DNA of 53,078 bases from Bordetella parapertussis (GCA_945901125.1 CAMDKD010000017.1:1-53078); one strand, 5' to 3'. Shown: positions 8,177 to 16,769, numbered from the stretch's first letter. Numbers and translations: made by a program. Notes: generated by a model from the sequence alone, not told the origin.

Positions 8177-9253
8177 ATGTGGAAACTGGAAGCACGGCCT
8201 GAACCCTCTGCTTTTTGGCGCATTGCTTCGCCTTTGCTGGCGTTGGTGCTCACTGTTATGTTGGGTGTTTTGTTATTCCTGGTTTTGGGCAAGGATCCGG
8301 TCAAAGGTTTGCAGGTATTTTTTTGGGAACCGATTCGCAGTGCTTATGCATTGGGCGAATTGGTGGTCAAGGCGACGCCCTTGTTATTGATAGCTTTAGG
8401 ACTGGCGTTGTGCTTTCGCTCGAATGTATGGAACATAGGCGCTGAAGGTCAGTACGTCATGGGGGCTGTGTTTGCCGCAGGTGTTGCGCTGTTGGCAGAC
8501 AAAACAAGTGGCGGGTGGTTTTTCATTCCTGTGCTTTTAGCGGGTGTGGTCGGCGGCATGTGCTGGGCGGCTATCACGGCTTGGTTGCGTGACCGTTTTC
8601 ACGCCAATGAAATTCTGGTCAGCCTGATGCTGGTGTATGTCGCCATCATGGTGCTTGGTTTTCTGGTTTACGGCCCGTGGAAAGACCCTTTGGGCTATAA
8701 CTTTCCGCAAAGCAAAACCTTTGAAGCGGCGACTCAGGTGCCGCGTTTGTTCAAGGGTTCGCGTGTCAATATCGGTGTGTTGCTTGCGCTTGCAGGTGTG
8801 GCTGCCATGTGGGTATTTTTGTTCCGCACGCGTGCCGGATGGGCGCAGCAAATTGGCGGGCTTGCGCCGGCCGCGGCGCGCTATGCGGGCTTTTCTTCAC
8901 GGCGAGCCATTTGGCTGGCGCTCTTGGTATCTGGCGCTTGCGCCGGTCTGGCCGGCGCTTTGGAAGTCGCCGGGCCTATCGGGCAACTCACGCCATATGT
9001 ACCTGTGGGTTACGGGTTCGCTGCCATCATTGTTGCGTTTGTCGGTCGTTTGCATCCGCTTGGCATGGTGTTATCGGCCATTTTGATGAGCATGTTTTAC
9101 ATAGGCGGTGAATTGGCGCAATCTCGCCTCGGTTTGCCCAAGTCTCTTACCGGTGTGTTCCAAGGGCTGCTGTTGTTTTGCTTGCTGGCCTGTGATGTGT
9201 TGATGAATTACCGCTTGCGTTTGAAACCTCTACAAGCGTTGGAGGGCGCGTGA
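8177..9253 (+). CDS. ABC transporter permease (BPD_transp_2), nucleoside type, subunit 1
   Basis: The 358-residue protein is highly hydrophobic, with about eight to nine predicted membrane helices. It contains the conserved block around FRSNVWNIGAEGQYVMGA and the later GFAAIIVAFVGRLHPLG motif typical of YufP/NupP-like permeases. It would form half of the translocation channel for nucleosides with the next gene product. It begins one base after the ATPase stop and ends in a TGATG overlap with the next permease, so the genes are translationally coupled. Confidence 0.92.
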   Translation: MWKLEARPEPSAFWRIASPLLALVLTVMLGVLLFLVLGKDPVKGLQVFFWEPIRSAYALGELVVKATPLLLIALGLALCFRSNVWNIGAEGQYVMGAVFAAGVALLADKTSGGWFFIPVLLAGVVGGMCWAAITAWLRDRFHANEILVSLMLVYVAIMVLGFLVYGPWKDPLGYNFPQSKTFEAATQVPRLFKGSRVNIGVLLALAGVAAMWVFLFRTRAGWAQQIGGLAPAAARYAGFSSRRAIWLALLVSGACAGLAGALEVAGPIGQLTPYVPVGYGFAAIIVAFVGRLHPLGMVLSAILMSMFYIGGELAQSRLGLPKSLTGVFQGLLLFCLLACDVLMNYRLRLKPLQALEGA

Positions 9254-10173
9254 TGGAAACCTATGCTTTGCTGTTTGCCGCCACCTTGAGTGCCGGCACT
9301 GTATTGGCGATTGCATCACTGGGTTTGTTGATCAACGAAAAAGCAGGCATTGTCAATTTGGGTACTGAGGGCATGATGTTGTGTGCCGCTATTGCGGCTT
9401 ATGCAACCGTGGTGCACACTGGCAGCGATTTTTTGGGCTTTGTCGCCGGCGCGGGCGCGGGCGCCTTGCTTGCATTGATTTTTGGTGCCTTAGTGATTGG
9501 ACTGAACACCAACCAATACGCCACCGGCCTGGCGCTGAGTTTATTCGGCACGGGTTTTTCTGCTTTTGTCGGAACCGGTTATGTGCAAGCCAGTTTGCCT
9601 GAACGCATCAGCTATCAAGTGCCGTATCTGGCGGATCTGCCGGTGGTCGGTTTGGCCTTGTTCCGTCAGCACCCCATGGTGTACTTGGTCATTGGCTTTA
9701 CCTTGGCATTGATTTGGTTTTTAGAGCGCAGCCGGGCTGGTCTGGTGTTGCGTGCGGTCGGCGAGTCGCCGCAATCTGCGCACGCCTTGGGTTATCCGGT
9801 TCGCCGTATCCGCCTGGCGGCTGTGGTGTGTGGCGGTGCTTTGTGCGGTTTGGCCGGTGCATATATTTCTGTGATTTACACGCCATTGTGGGTGGAGGGC
9901 ATGATTGCGGGCAAGGGCTGGATTGCATTAGCGTTGACCACATTTGCCACCTGGCGGCCTGCGCGCATTTTGCTCGGTGCGTATTTGTTTGGCGGCGTGA
10001 CTATGTTGCAGTTTCATTTGCAGGCTACTGGTTTAGAAGTACCGAGTCAGTTTTTGAGCATGTTGCCGTATGTGGCGACCATCGTAGTCCTCGCGCTGAT
10101 TTCGCGCAATCCGCAGTGGATACGGGTGAATATGCCGGCGTCTTTGGGTAAGCCGTTTTATCCTGGTGCTTGA
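9253..10173 (+). CDS. ABC transporter permease (BPD_transp_2), nucleoside type, subunit 2
   Basis: The 306-residue integral membrane protein has the family block LLINEKAGIVNLGTEGMM near the N-terminus and RAVGESPQSAHALGYPV in the middle, as in YufQ/NupQ. It pairs with the preceding permease. The start is ATG at 9253, overlapping the preceding TGA by one base; a GTG at 9250 is also in frame, but the GGAGGG at 9240-9245 serves either. It is the last gene of the cluster before a repeat-bearing spacer; the binding protein follows about 470 bases later. Confidence 0.92.
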   Translation: METYALLFAATLSAGTVLAIASLGLLINEKAGIVNLGTEGMMLCAAIAAYATVVHTGSDFLGFVAGAGAGALLALIFGALVIGLNTNQYATGLALSLFGTGFSAFVGTGYVQASLPERISYQVPYLADLPVVGLALFRQHPMVYLVIGFTLALIWFLERSRAGLVLRAVGESPQSAHALGYPVRRIRLAAVVCGGALCGLAGAYISVIYTPLWVEGMIAGKGWIALALTTFATWRPARILLGAYLFGGVTMLQFHLQATGLEVPSQFLSMLPYVATIVVLALISRNPQWIRVNMPASLGKPFYPGA

Positions 10174-10215
10174 GTTTAAAAAGCCATACAGGGTGATTGT
10201 CTTTCTTAGGTTTCT

Positions 10216-10245
10216 ATGCAGACACGCTTTGGCCGATCATCCGGT
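10216..10245. repeat. 30-bp direct repeat, copy 1
   Basis: This copy reads ATGCAGACACGCTTTGGCCG then AYCATCCGGT. It matches a second copy 51 bases downstream with two mismatches (positions 4 and 18 of the unit). It lies in the non-coding spacer between the ABC permease and its binding protein. Confidence 0.85.
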
Positions 10246-10266
10246 TGGGTTGGCATTCCTGCTGTC

Positions 10267-10296
10267 ATGGAGACACGCTTTGGCCGACCATCCGGT
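10267..10296. repeat. 30-bp direct repeat, copy 2
   Basis: Second copy of the unit at 10216-10245 (two mismatches). It runs straight into the T-rich hairpin that starts at 10297, so copy 2 plus hairpin may be one element. Confidence 0.85.
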
Positions 10297-10332
10297 GCGA
10301 TTTTTTTCTGCGCTTTCGCTCGAAAAAAACGC
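10297..10332. terminator. Terminator-like hairpin with T7/A7 arms after the ABC permease operon
   Basis: GCG-A-T7 (10297-10307) pairs with A7-CGC (10323-10332) around an inner GCG/CGC stem (10310-10312/10317-10319). The T and A runs would suit a bidirectional terminator. It sits about 125 bases after the last permease and may uncouple it from the binding-protein gene. The rest of the 10174-10645 spacer has no convincing gene. Confidence 0.5.
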
Positions 10333-10645
10333 CCCCTCTGTCGGCCTCTGTGATGTTTTTGGTGTGAGCGCTGTTTCGGTTTTCATGAGGTTTTGGTATA
10401 TCGAACCGCAGAAATGCAGTCGGTGAAAAACTTCGAGCAGATAACGACATGGCGGGCGGGCCGACGCGAACATTGGCGCGTAGCGGCAGTGAGCGGCGAC
10501 CGAACCGGCGTGGCGTGAGCACTTGACTTAGATGAAACATACAAGCGACCAACAAAAAACGAATTCACGGGAAAACCCTGAAATCAAGGCCATAATCCGG
10601 TTTTTGCTTATTGACCAACTCTTGTGAAATTTAAAAAGGATGGAC

Positions 10646-11791
10646 ATGACTGATTTTCAAAAGCTCACTTGGCTTCGTGCAGCAGCCCTTAGCGTAATGG
10701 CTGCGGCTCTCATCGTTGGTTGCGGTAAAAAAGAAGAACCTAAACCTGCTCCTGTGGCTGAAGCCCCTAAGCCCGAGCCCTTGAAAATTGCATTTGCTTA
10801 CATTGGACCGGTTGGCGACGGCGGGTGGACATTTGCCCATGACAACGCCCGCAAGGCCATCGAAGCCGAGTTCGGCGACAAAGTCAAAACCTCATTTGTT
10901 GAAAGCGTGTCCGAATCTGCTGACGCAGAACGCAATTTCCGCGACATGGTTTTGCAAGGCAATAAGTTGATTTTCGGCACCACCTTTGGCTACATGGAAC
11001 CCATGTTGAAGGTCGCTGCTGACAGCAAAGATGTCAAGTTCGAACACGCCACCGGCTACAAGCAGGCTGAGAACATGCGCACTTACGACAGCCGCACTTA
11101 TGAAGGCGCTTACATGGCCGGCGTGATCGCCGGCAAGATGACCAAAACCAACACGTTGGGCGTGGTCGCGTCTTTACCGATTCCGGAGGTGGTTCGCAAC
11201 ATCAACAGCTTCACGTTGGGCGCCCAATCGGTCAACCCCAAAATCAAAACCAAAGTGGTTTGGGTCAATGAATGGTTCAATCCACCCAAAGAAACTGAAG
11301 CCGCCATATCGTTGATCAACAGCGGTGCCGACATCCTGTTTCAAAACACGGATTCAGCCGCTGTTCTGAAAACTGCGGAAGCCAAGGGCAAACGCGCTTT
11401 CGGCTGGGACTCAGACATGACTGCCTTCGGCCCCAAAGCCCATCTTGCATCTGCCGTCATCAACTGGGCGCCTTACTACATCAAGGCCACGCGTGAAGCT
11501 CTCGAAGGCACATGGACCGGCGGCTCTGCAGTCTGGTGGGGAGTGAAAGAAGGCGCTATCGATATCGTTTCTATTGCCGAAGATGTGCCTGCTGAAACCA
11601 AAAGCAAAGTTGACGAAGTCAAAGCCGGCTTGAAAGACGGTAGCTTTGTGATTTGGAAAGGCCCGTTGCTGGACAACACCGGCAAAACCTTGCTGAAGAA
11701 AGACGAAGTCGCTGACGACAAGTTTCTGGGTGGACTCATCATCTACGTCAAAGGCGTGGAAGGCAAAGTGCCGGGCAGCGACAAGAAATAA
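10646..11791 (+). CDS. BMP-family ABC transporter substrate-binding lipoprotein
   Basis: The 381-residue lipoprotein has a signal peptide ending in LIVGC, followed by a Lys/Glu/Pro-rich linker and the basic-membrane-protein/PnrA-like fold. Conserved segments include FAYIGPVGDGGWTFAHD, the GYMEPM region, YEGAYMAGVIAGKMTK and FGWDSDMTAFGPKAHL. It would capture purine nucleosides outside the inner membrane for the transporter encoded upstream. AAAAAGGA at 10634-10640 sits at the right distance for ATG 10646; an in-frame ATG at 10640 overlaps that Shine-Dalgarno and is less likely. Codon choice looks biased towards a small preferred set, as in strongly expressed genes. A terminator follows directly. 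Confidence 0.93.
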   Translation: MTDFQKLTWLRAAALSVMAAALIVGCGKKEEPKPAPVAEAPKPEPLKIAFAYIGPVGDGGWTFAHDNARKAIEAEFGDKVKTSFVESVSESADAERNFRDMVLQGNKLIFGTTFGYMEPMLKVAADSKDVKFEHATGYKQAENMRTYDSRTYEGAYMAGVIAGKMTKTNTLGVVASLPIPEVVRNINSFTLGAQSVNPKIKTKVVWVNEWFNPPKETEAAISLINSGADILFQNTDSAAVLKTAEAKGKRAFGWDSDMTAFGPKAHLASAVINWAPYYIKATREALEGTWTGGSAVWWGVKEGAIDIVSIAEDVPAETKSKVDEVKAGLKDGSFVIWKGPLLDNTGKTLLKKDEVADDKFLGGLIIYVKGVEGKVPGSDKK

Positions 11792-11815
11792 TTTGTTAAC
11801 TGATTCCGCTAAATG

Positions 11816-11837
11816 GCTGCCTGCGGGCAGCTTTTTT
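11816..11837 (+). terminator. Intrinsic terminator after the BMP lipoprotein gene
   Basis: GCTGCC-TGCG-GGCAGC forms a six-pair GC-rich stem with a tetraloop, followed by six T residues, 25 bases after the stop codon. Confidence 0.9.
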
Positions 11838-11957
11838 GTGTGATGTTTAATAGTCCTTGTTTCAGTAATGCAATGACAATAGATCAGCTGATTTCGTGAT
11901 CAACTGTGTTTCATTAAAAGTAACCAAAATTCACTTCACCGATATTCACAAGCAAGC

Positions 11958-12893
11958 ATGAAAATCAAAAAAGCCTGGACTGATTCGCTGATTGTGCTGG
12001 CTGTAGGCTTGGCTTTCTGGGCAGTGGCTACGCATTGGGAATTGTCAGAGCATATTGCGGCGTTTAGCCGCATCCATGAAACCGATCAACTTGATGAGTT
12101 GCCTTTTTTATTGATTGTTTTGTTTCTGGGCATGACATGGTATTCATGGCGACGCAGTATGGAGGCCAGGCAGGAAATCGCGGAACGCATACGCTCTGAG
12201 CAACAAGTGCAGGAATTGCTGCGTCACAACAGTGATCTGGCGCAACGATTGTTCACCGCACAGGAGGATGAAAGACGCGCGCTGGCGCGTGAATTGCACG
12301 ACGAAATGGCGCAGACTGTGACTGCTATTCGCACTGAAGCGGCTGTGTTAACCGCGCATCAAGCCAGTCCTCGAGAGGTGTATCTGTCGGCGCAACGCAT
12401 TGCCGATGCGGCACAGCAAGTCTCGCAAATGACTCGGCAAATGCTGTTGCAGTTACGGCCTATGGCGCTAGACAGCATGGGTTTGCGCGAGGCGTTATTA
12501 GCACTGTCTCAACAGTGGCAAAACAGTTCAGGCATTGTGTGTGAATGTGAGATTCAGGAGGTGTTGGACGATGCTTCGCAAGATTACCTCTGTGTCACGG
12601 TATACCGCCTAGTGCAAGAGGCACTGACCAATGTGGCAAGACATTCCAAGGCGACAAAGGTATTGTTGAATTTATACACAACCACTCAAGGCAATTTGCT
12701 TTTGACAATCCGGGATAACGGCCGGGGTTTGCCTTCTGTCCAACATAGCAGTCAAGGCTTTGGCTTGCTGGGCATGCGTGAACGGGTAGCCAGTTTGAAA
12801 GGTCGCTTTAACCTGCTTACCAAACCTGGTCAGGGTGTCGAAATCAGCATTGAATTACCGGTGAAGACCGACAAAACCGGTCAACTTAGTTGA
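11958..12893 (+). CDS. Membrane sensor histidine kinase, NarX/DegS (HisKA_3) type
   Basis: The 311-residue kinase has two membrane helices (about 10-26 and 49-64) enclosing a very short periplasmic loop of about 22 residues, so sensing is probably membrane- or cytoplasm-based. A coiled linker follows, then the HisKA_3 dimerisation box ARELHDEMAQT with phospho-acceptor H114. The HATPase_c domain shows the N box (QEALTNVARHS), G1 (DNGRGLP) and G2 (GFGLLGMRERV). It should phosphorylate a NarL-type regulator, most simply the convergent one next door. Unlike typical pairs it is not in one operon with it: the 3' ends overlap by 8 bases on opposite strands. Confidence 0.92.
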   Translation: MKIKKAWTDSLIVLAVGLAFWAVATHWELSEHIAAFSRIHETDQLDELPFLLIVLFLGMTWYSWRRSMEARQEIAERIRSEQQVQELLRHNSDLAQRLFTAQEDERRALARELHDEMAQTVTAIRTEAAVLTAHQASPREVYLSAQRIADAAQQVSQMTRQMLLQLRPMALDSMGLREALLALSQQWQNSSGIVCECEIQEVLDDASQDYLCVTVYRLVQEALTNVARHSKATKVLLNLYTTTQGNLLLTIRDNGRGLPSVQHSSQGFGLLGMRERVASLKGRFNLLTKPGQGVEISIELPVKTDKTGQLS

Positions 12894-13524
12894 AGGATTT
12901 GATGATGCCGTTGCGCTGAGCAAGATGAACCAGTGCCGCAGGTGTTTCAACATTCAGTTTGGTGCGTATTGCTGTCTGGTAGTTGTTGACGGTTTTCTCT
13001 GACAAGCTAAGGATTTTTGCGCATTCAGGTATGGATTTACCTTCTGCCAGCATTTTCAGGACTTCAAATTCTTTGGAAGACAGATGTTTGATAGCCTCAG
13101 ATTCTTTGGTGAACGCATTGTCGTGTTGGCTGGTCAGCAAATCCTCGCTCAGGTAAATACCACCTGCGTGCACGGCATGTATCGCTTTCACAATATGTAC
13201 CGGGTCTGAGGATTTGCTTATGAAGCCCCGTGCACCGTTATTCAAAGCAGAAGAAATCAGTGATGAATCGTCGTACATGCTGCAAATAATGACTTTGGCG
13301 TTCTTGTCGCGGCTCAGGATTTTTTGCAAAAGTGACATGCCGGACAAGCGTTTCATGGCCAAATCGGTGATTACCACATCCGGGGTTGAGCCATTAAAAA
13401 GCGAATAACCTTCCTCGGCAGATTCTGCTTCGCCGCATACGCTGAGCAACGGGTCTGAAGCGATCAAACGCACATAGCCTTGGCGCACGATAGCGTGATC
13501 ATCAACGATCAAAACACTTACCAT
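12886..13524 (-). CDS. NarL/FixJ-family response regulator
   Basis: The 212-residue regulator has a receiver domain (VLIVDDH acidic pocket, phospho-acceptor D54 in VVITDLAM, conserved Lys in the GFISKSSDP loop). A LuxR-type HTH follows (LSSKEFEVLKMLAEGKSIPE, then LSLSEKTVNNYQ). It would bind DNA as a dimer after phosphorylation by the convergent HisKA_3 kinase. The start at 13524 is chosen because it places the receiver at the N-terminus and has AAAAGGTTG upstream; a longer frame to 13566 has no homology-like content. Its targets are unknown. The divergent molybdenum hydroxylase genes beginning 550 bases away are an obvious candidate. Confidence 0.92.
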   Translation of the reverse strand: MVSVLIVDDHAIVRQGYVRLIASDPLLSVCGEAESAEEGYSLFNGSTPDVVITDLAMKRLSGMSLLQKILSRDKNAKVIICSMYDDSSLISSALNNGARGFISKSSDPVHIVKAIHAVHAGGIYLSEDLLTSQHDNAFTKESEAIKHLSSKEFEVLKMLAEGKSIPECAKILSLSEKTVNNYQTAIRTKLNVETPAALVHLAQRNGIIKSFN

Positions 13525-14078
13525 GGGCTTCAACCTTTTAAAAAAATGAATTTTTTGACCCGTCAATCACGGTGTCTAAGCATAGAGCTTAGGGGAAAAC
13601 TGTTCTAGAAAATAGACCAATTCATTGGATTGCGCGTTATATAGGGAGTTTTTCCTGAGTTATCTGGCAAACAATCCCACCTTTGGAAAATTTTTGCTGG
13701 CATGCGTTTCTGTGAGATTTTTGGCGACCATATGGCCTGTAACTTGTAACAATAAATTTCGTCGGAGTTCGTGGCAGTTTTTTAAAATGCCTAGCTTTTC
13801 AAATAGTTTCAATTAAAGACTTTTTTGTTTGACGACAGTCAGGGTGGCTTTAAGATGTAAGACGAGTTATGCCTTTTTAAAAATCAACCTAGATTTTTGC
13901 AATTTTAGTCGTGAATGCCTTCATTAGCCCCGTGCCTCGGGAGGGTATTGCCTCTAATTCATTTAAATTGTTGCAAAACGAGAATTTGAGGGCTAAAGCA
14001 AGGGCTTTCCCTAGGGTGCTTGCGATGAAAAATCACTAATATGACTACGTTCCGCATCCCTCAATCAAGGAAGTATTT
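13525..14078. other. 554-bp divergent intergenic region with a possible long leader for the molybdenum hydroxylase genes
   Basis: I see no credible gene. The half near the regulator is AT-rich. The half near 14079 contains two small GC hairpins: CCCG(13929-13932)/CGGG(13938-13941), and GCAAG(13998-14002)/CTTGC(14019-14023). AAGGAAG at 14067-14073 is the ribosome-binding site for the gene at 14079. Confidence 0.5.
13829..13856 (+). promoter_or_regulatory. Candidate promoter for the molybdenum hydroxylase genes
   Basis: TTGACG (13829-13834), a 16-base spacer and TAAGAT (13851-13856) resemble a sigma-70 promoter. It would give a leader of about 215 bases. It is inferred only from sequence and other starts are possible. 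Confidence 0.35.
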
Positions 14079-14537
14079 ATGAGCCTTCAATTCAAAGTTA
14101 ACGGTAAATCCGTTTCGTCCAACTCCGAGGCTGACACGCCTTTGCTTTGGGTCATCCGTGATGAACTCGGCCTGACCGGCACTAAATTCGGTTGCGGCGC
14201 TGCCCTGTGCGGCTCCTGTACCGTGCATGTGAACGGTGAAGCTGTTCGTTCATGTCAAACCCAAGTCGGCAACATTGTCGGCTCCAACGTCGCCACCATC
14301 GAAGGCCTCGGCGGCTCACACGCTCTGCAAAAAGCCTGGGTCAAGCATCAGGTTCCCCAGTGCGGCTACTGCCAGTCCGGTCAGTTGATGAGCGCTGCTG
14401 CACTGCTGAGCAAAAACAAAAACCCCTCAGATGCCGATATCGACGCAGCCATGGCTGGTAATGTCTGCCGTTGCGGTACTTACACACGTATCCGTGCTGC
14501 CGTTAAAGACGCAGCATCCATGTTGCGCGCTGCTTAA
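14079..14537 (+). CDS. 2Fe-2S subunit of a molybdenum hydroxylase (IorA-like)
   Basis: The 152-residue protein is the standard small subunit of xanthine oxidase-family enzymes. The N-terminal plant-ferredoxin cluster has C39, C44, C47 and C59 (CGAALCGSC, then a distal Cys). The C-terminal helical domain binds a second cluster through QCGYCQSG and VCRCGTY. It passes electrons from the molybdenum centre of the next gene product. It has no Tat signal of its own and would be exported by hitch-hiking on the large subunit. The 18-base gap indicates an operon. Codon use is strongly biased, suggesting high expression. Confidence 0.93.
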   Translation: MSLQFKVNGKSVSSNSEADTPLLWVIRDELGLTGTKFGCGAALCGSCTVHVNGEAVRSCQTQVGNIVGSNVATIEGLGGSHALQKAWVKHQVPQCGYCQSGQLMSAAALLSKNKNPSDADIDAAMAGNVCRCGTYTRIRAAVKDAASMLRAA

Positions 14538-14555
14538 TTTCAAAGGAAATACATC

Positions 14556-16697
14556 ATGATAAGCACAGAAACAAATCGCCGCGACTTCATCAAAACCACC
14601 AGCATCGCCACATCCGGCTTGATGATGGGTGTGGTTCTGCCAAGTACCGTATCTAAATCTATCGCTGCCGGCACATTGCACACACCTAACGCTTGGGTGC
14701 ACATTGCCGACGACAACACCATCACTTTGTTGTCAGCACGTTCAGAAATGGGCCAAGGTGTTTACACCTCTATGCCTATGCTGATCGCTGAAGAGTTGAA
14801 CGTTGACGTTAACAAGGTTGTCATTTCTGCGGCCCCTCCCGGAGCTGTGTATGTCAATGCTTTGCTCGGCGCCATGATCACCGGTGGTTCTACCTCCGTT
14901 CGTGACGGCTGGGAAAAACTCCGTATAGCCGGCGCACAAGTCCGGGAAATGCTGATTGCCGGTGCTGCTGCTGAATGGGGTGTTCCCGCCAGTGCAGTCA
15001 AAGCTGAAAACGGCATGTTGACCGGCCCTGGCGGTAAAAAAGCCACTTACGGTCAAATGGCAGAAGCCGCTTCCAAGCAGCCCGTGCCTGAAAAACCCGC
15101 CATCAAAGCAGCCAAAGACTTCCGCGTTGTCGGTAAGCGCATTGCACGTACTGATGCTCCTGCAAAAGTCAACGGCACCGCTGAATTCGGTATTGACGTT
15201 CGTCTGCCCGGCATGGTTTACGCCAGTTTGGAACAGTCACCTGTCATCGGCGGCAAAGTCATTCGTGTTGACAGCACAGCAGCCAAAGCCATGCCTGGCG
15301 TGGTTGACGTGATTGAAATCCCTGATGGCGTGGCTGTTGTTGCCAACTCCTACTGGGGTGCAGTCAAAGCACGTCGCGCTCTGAAAATCGATTGGGACTT
15401 CGGCGCAGGCGCAAACCTGTCATCCGACGGCATGATCGAAACTCACAGACAAGCTTCTTCTACCGGTAAAGTGCTGCCCATCCAGCCTGCCAAAGGCGAT
15501 GCATTGGGTGCAATCGGTGGTTCAGCCAAGAAATTGTCTGCTACTTACATCACACCACTGCAGTCTCACTCACCCATGGAACCCATGAACTTCACGGCCC
15601 ACGTCACCGGCGGTAAAGCGCTGTTGATCGGACCTACCCAGTTCCAACAAGGTGTTCAAGGTAGCGTTGCTGGTGCTCTGGGTATCAAGCCCGAAGACGT
15701 ACAAGTACAAACCACCTTCCTGGGTGGCGGTTTTGGTCGTCGTATCGAGCTGGACTTCCCTGTTCAGGCTGCTCTGATTTCTAAAGCTGTCAAGCTGCCA
15801 GTGAAATTGGTCTGGTCACGCGAAGATGACATGACCCATGACTTCTACCGTCCCATCGGCTTCAACCAGATCAATGCTGGTTTGGATTCCAATGGTATGC
15901 CTGTCGGCCTGCACTTCAAGCTGACTTCACAGTCCATCACACAGCGCGCTTTCGGTCTGCCGAAAGACACCATGGATCCTTTCATGGTTGAAGCAGCTGT
16001 TGCGCCTTACAACATTGCCAATACCCAGCACGACCTGGTCATCCATGATGCCGGTTTGCGTGTCGGTTACTGGCGCGGTGTGAGCCACAACATGAACGTT
16101 TTTGCCAACGAAAGCTTTGTTGACGAAATGGCTCTGGCTGCCGGCAAAGACCCTGTGGAATACCGCATGGCCATGCTGGAAGGTAAAACACGTTTCCAGA
16201 ACGTCTTGAAACTGGCTACTGAAAAAGCCGGCTACAAAAAGGGCGCAGGTAAAGGCAATGCCTTCGGCGTATCCATCATGGAAGGTTACGACACCTACGT
16301 CGCCGTAGTTGCTGAAATCAGCATCGGTGCTGACGGCGAAGTCAAAGTGGTGAAAACTACTGTGGCGGCCGACATGGGAATGATCGTCAACCCTGAAATC
16401 GTTGACCAGCAAATCCAGTCCAGCATCATCATGGGCATGGGCACCACGCTCAAGCATTCCATCACGCTGGCAAACGGACGCGTTCAGCAGACCAACTTCA
16501 ATACATACCCGATGGTTCGTACCAACGAAGCACCGTTGATTGATATTGTCTTGGTCAAGAGCTCTGAGAAGCCTGGTGGTATCGGCGAACCCGTCACAGC
16601 AGCCATCGTGCCTGCTCTGGCCAACGCTGTTGCCAAACTGACTGGCAAGCGTGTTCGCACACTGCCTATCACCGGCAAAGCTATTCAGCAAGCTTGA
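14556..16697 (+). CDS. Molybdopterin-binding aldehyde/isoquinoline oxidoreductase large subunit (IorB-like), Tat-exported
   Basis: The 713-residue catalytic subunit opens with a twin-arginine signal (NRRDFIKTTS followed by a hydrophobic stretch), so the holoenzyme should be periplasmic. Xanthine oxidase-family segments include FLGGGFGRRIELDF, WRGVSHNMN and the C-terminal GGIGEPVTAAIVPALANAV, whose Glu is the likely catalytic base. No FAD subunit gene is present, which fits the two-subunit isoquinoline 1-oxidoreductase/aldehyde dehydrogenase branch that passes electrons to a cytochrome or quinone. The substrate (N-heterocycle or aldehyde) cannot be told from sequence; the purine genes nearby make a heterocycle worth testing. 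No XdhC/MocA-like maturation factor is in the window. Codon bias is as strong as in the small subunit. Confidence 0.92.
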   Translation: MISTETNRRDFIKTTSIATSGLMMGVVLPSTVSKSIAAGTLHTPNAWVHIADDNTITLLSARSEMGQGVYTSMPMLIAEELNVDVNKVVISAAPPGAVYVNALLGAMITGGSTSVRDGWEKLRIAGAQVREMLIAGAAAEWGVPASAVKAENGMLTGPGGKKATYGQMAEAASKQPVPEKPAIKAAKDFRVVGKRIARTDAPAKVNGTAEFGIDVRLPGMVYASLEQSPVIGGKVIRVDSTAAKAMPGVVDVIEIPDGVAVVANSYWGAVKARRALKIDWDFGAGANLSSDGMIETHRQASSTGKVLPIQPAKGDALGAIGGSAKKLSATYITPLQSHSPMEPMNFTAHVTGGKALLIGPTQFQQGVQGSVAGALGIKPEDVQVQTTFLGGGFGRRIELDFPVQAALISKAVKLPVKLVWSREDDMTHDFYRPIGFNQINAGLDSNGMPVGLHFKLTSQSITQRAFGLPKDTMDPFMVEAAVAPYNIANTQHDLVIHDAGLRVGYWRGVSHNMNVFANESFVDEMALAAGKDPVEYRMAMLEGKTRFQNVLKLATEKAGYKKGAGKGNAFGVSIMEGYDTYVAVVAEISIGADGEVKVVKTTVAADMGMIVNPEIVDQQIQSSIIMGMGTTLKHSITLANGRVQQTNFNTYPMVRTNEAPLIDIVLVKSSEKPGGIGEPVTAAIVPALANAVAKLTGKRVRTLPITGKAIQQA

Positions 16698-16740
16698 TCA
16701 ACACCAGTGGCTGTTCACAGCCATTGGGTTTGATTCGAAA

Positions 16741-16769
16741 AAGAGCGGGAATTCCCCGCTCTTTTTTTT
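16741..16769 (+). terminator. Intrinsic terminator after the molybdenum hydroxylase operon
   Basis: AAGAGCGGG pairs with CCCGCTCTT around a five-base loop, followed by a run of T, 44 bases after the stop codon. Confidence 0.92.

Noticed and set aside
10166..10568. Several short frames in the ABC transporter spacer
   Set aside because: They run through the direct repeats and hairpin on both strands, have low-complexity products and no consistent ribosome-binding site.
13625..13816. 63-codon plus-strand frame between the response regulator and molybdenum hydroxylase genes
   Set aside because: No Shine-Dalgarno, odd composition and AT-rich promoter-like DNA; more likely non-coding.
13863..14066. 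Molybdenum-cofactor riboswitch
   Set aside because: Hairpins exist, but I cannot reproduce the known motif by eye; left as a question, not a call.
15927..16691. 254-codon minus-strand frame inside the molybdenum hydroxylase large subunit
   Set aside because: It is produced by the biased codon usage of the sense gene; Cys/His/Phe-rich product without motifs.
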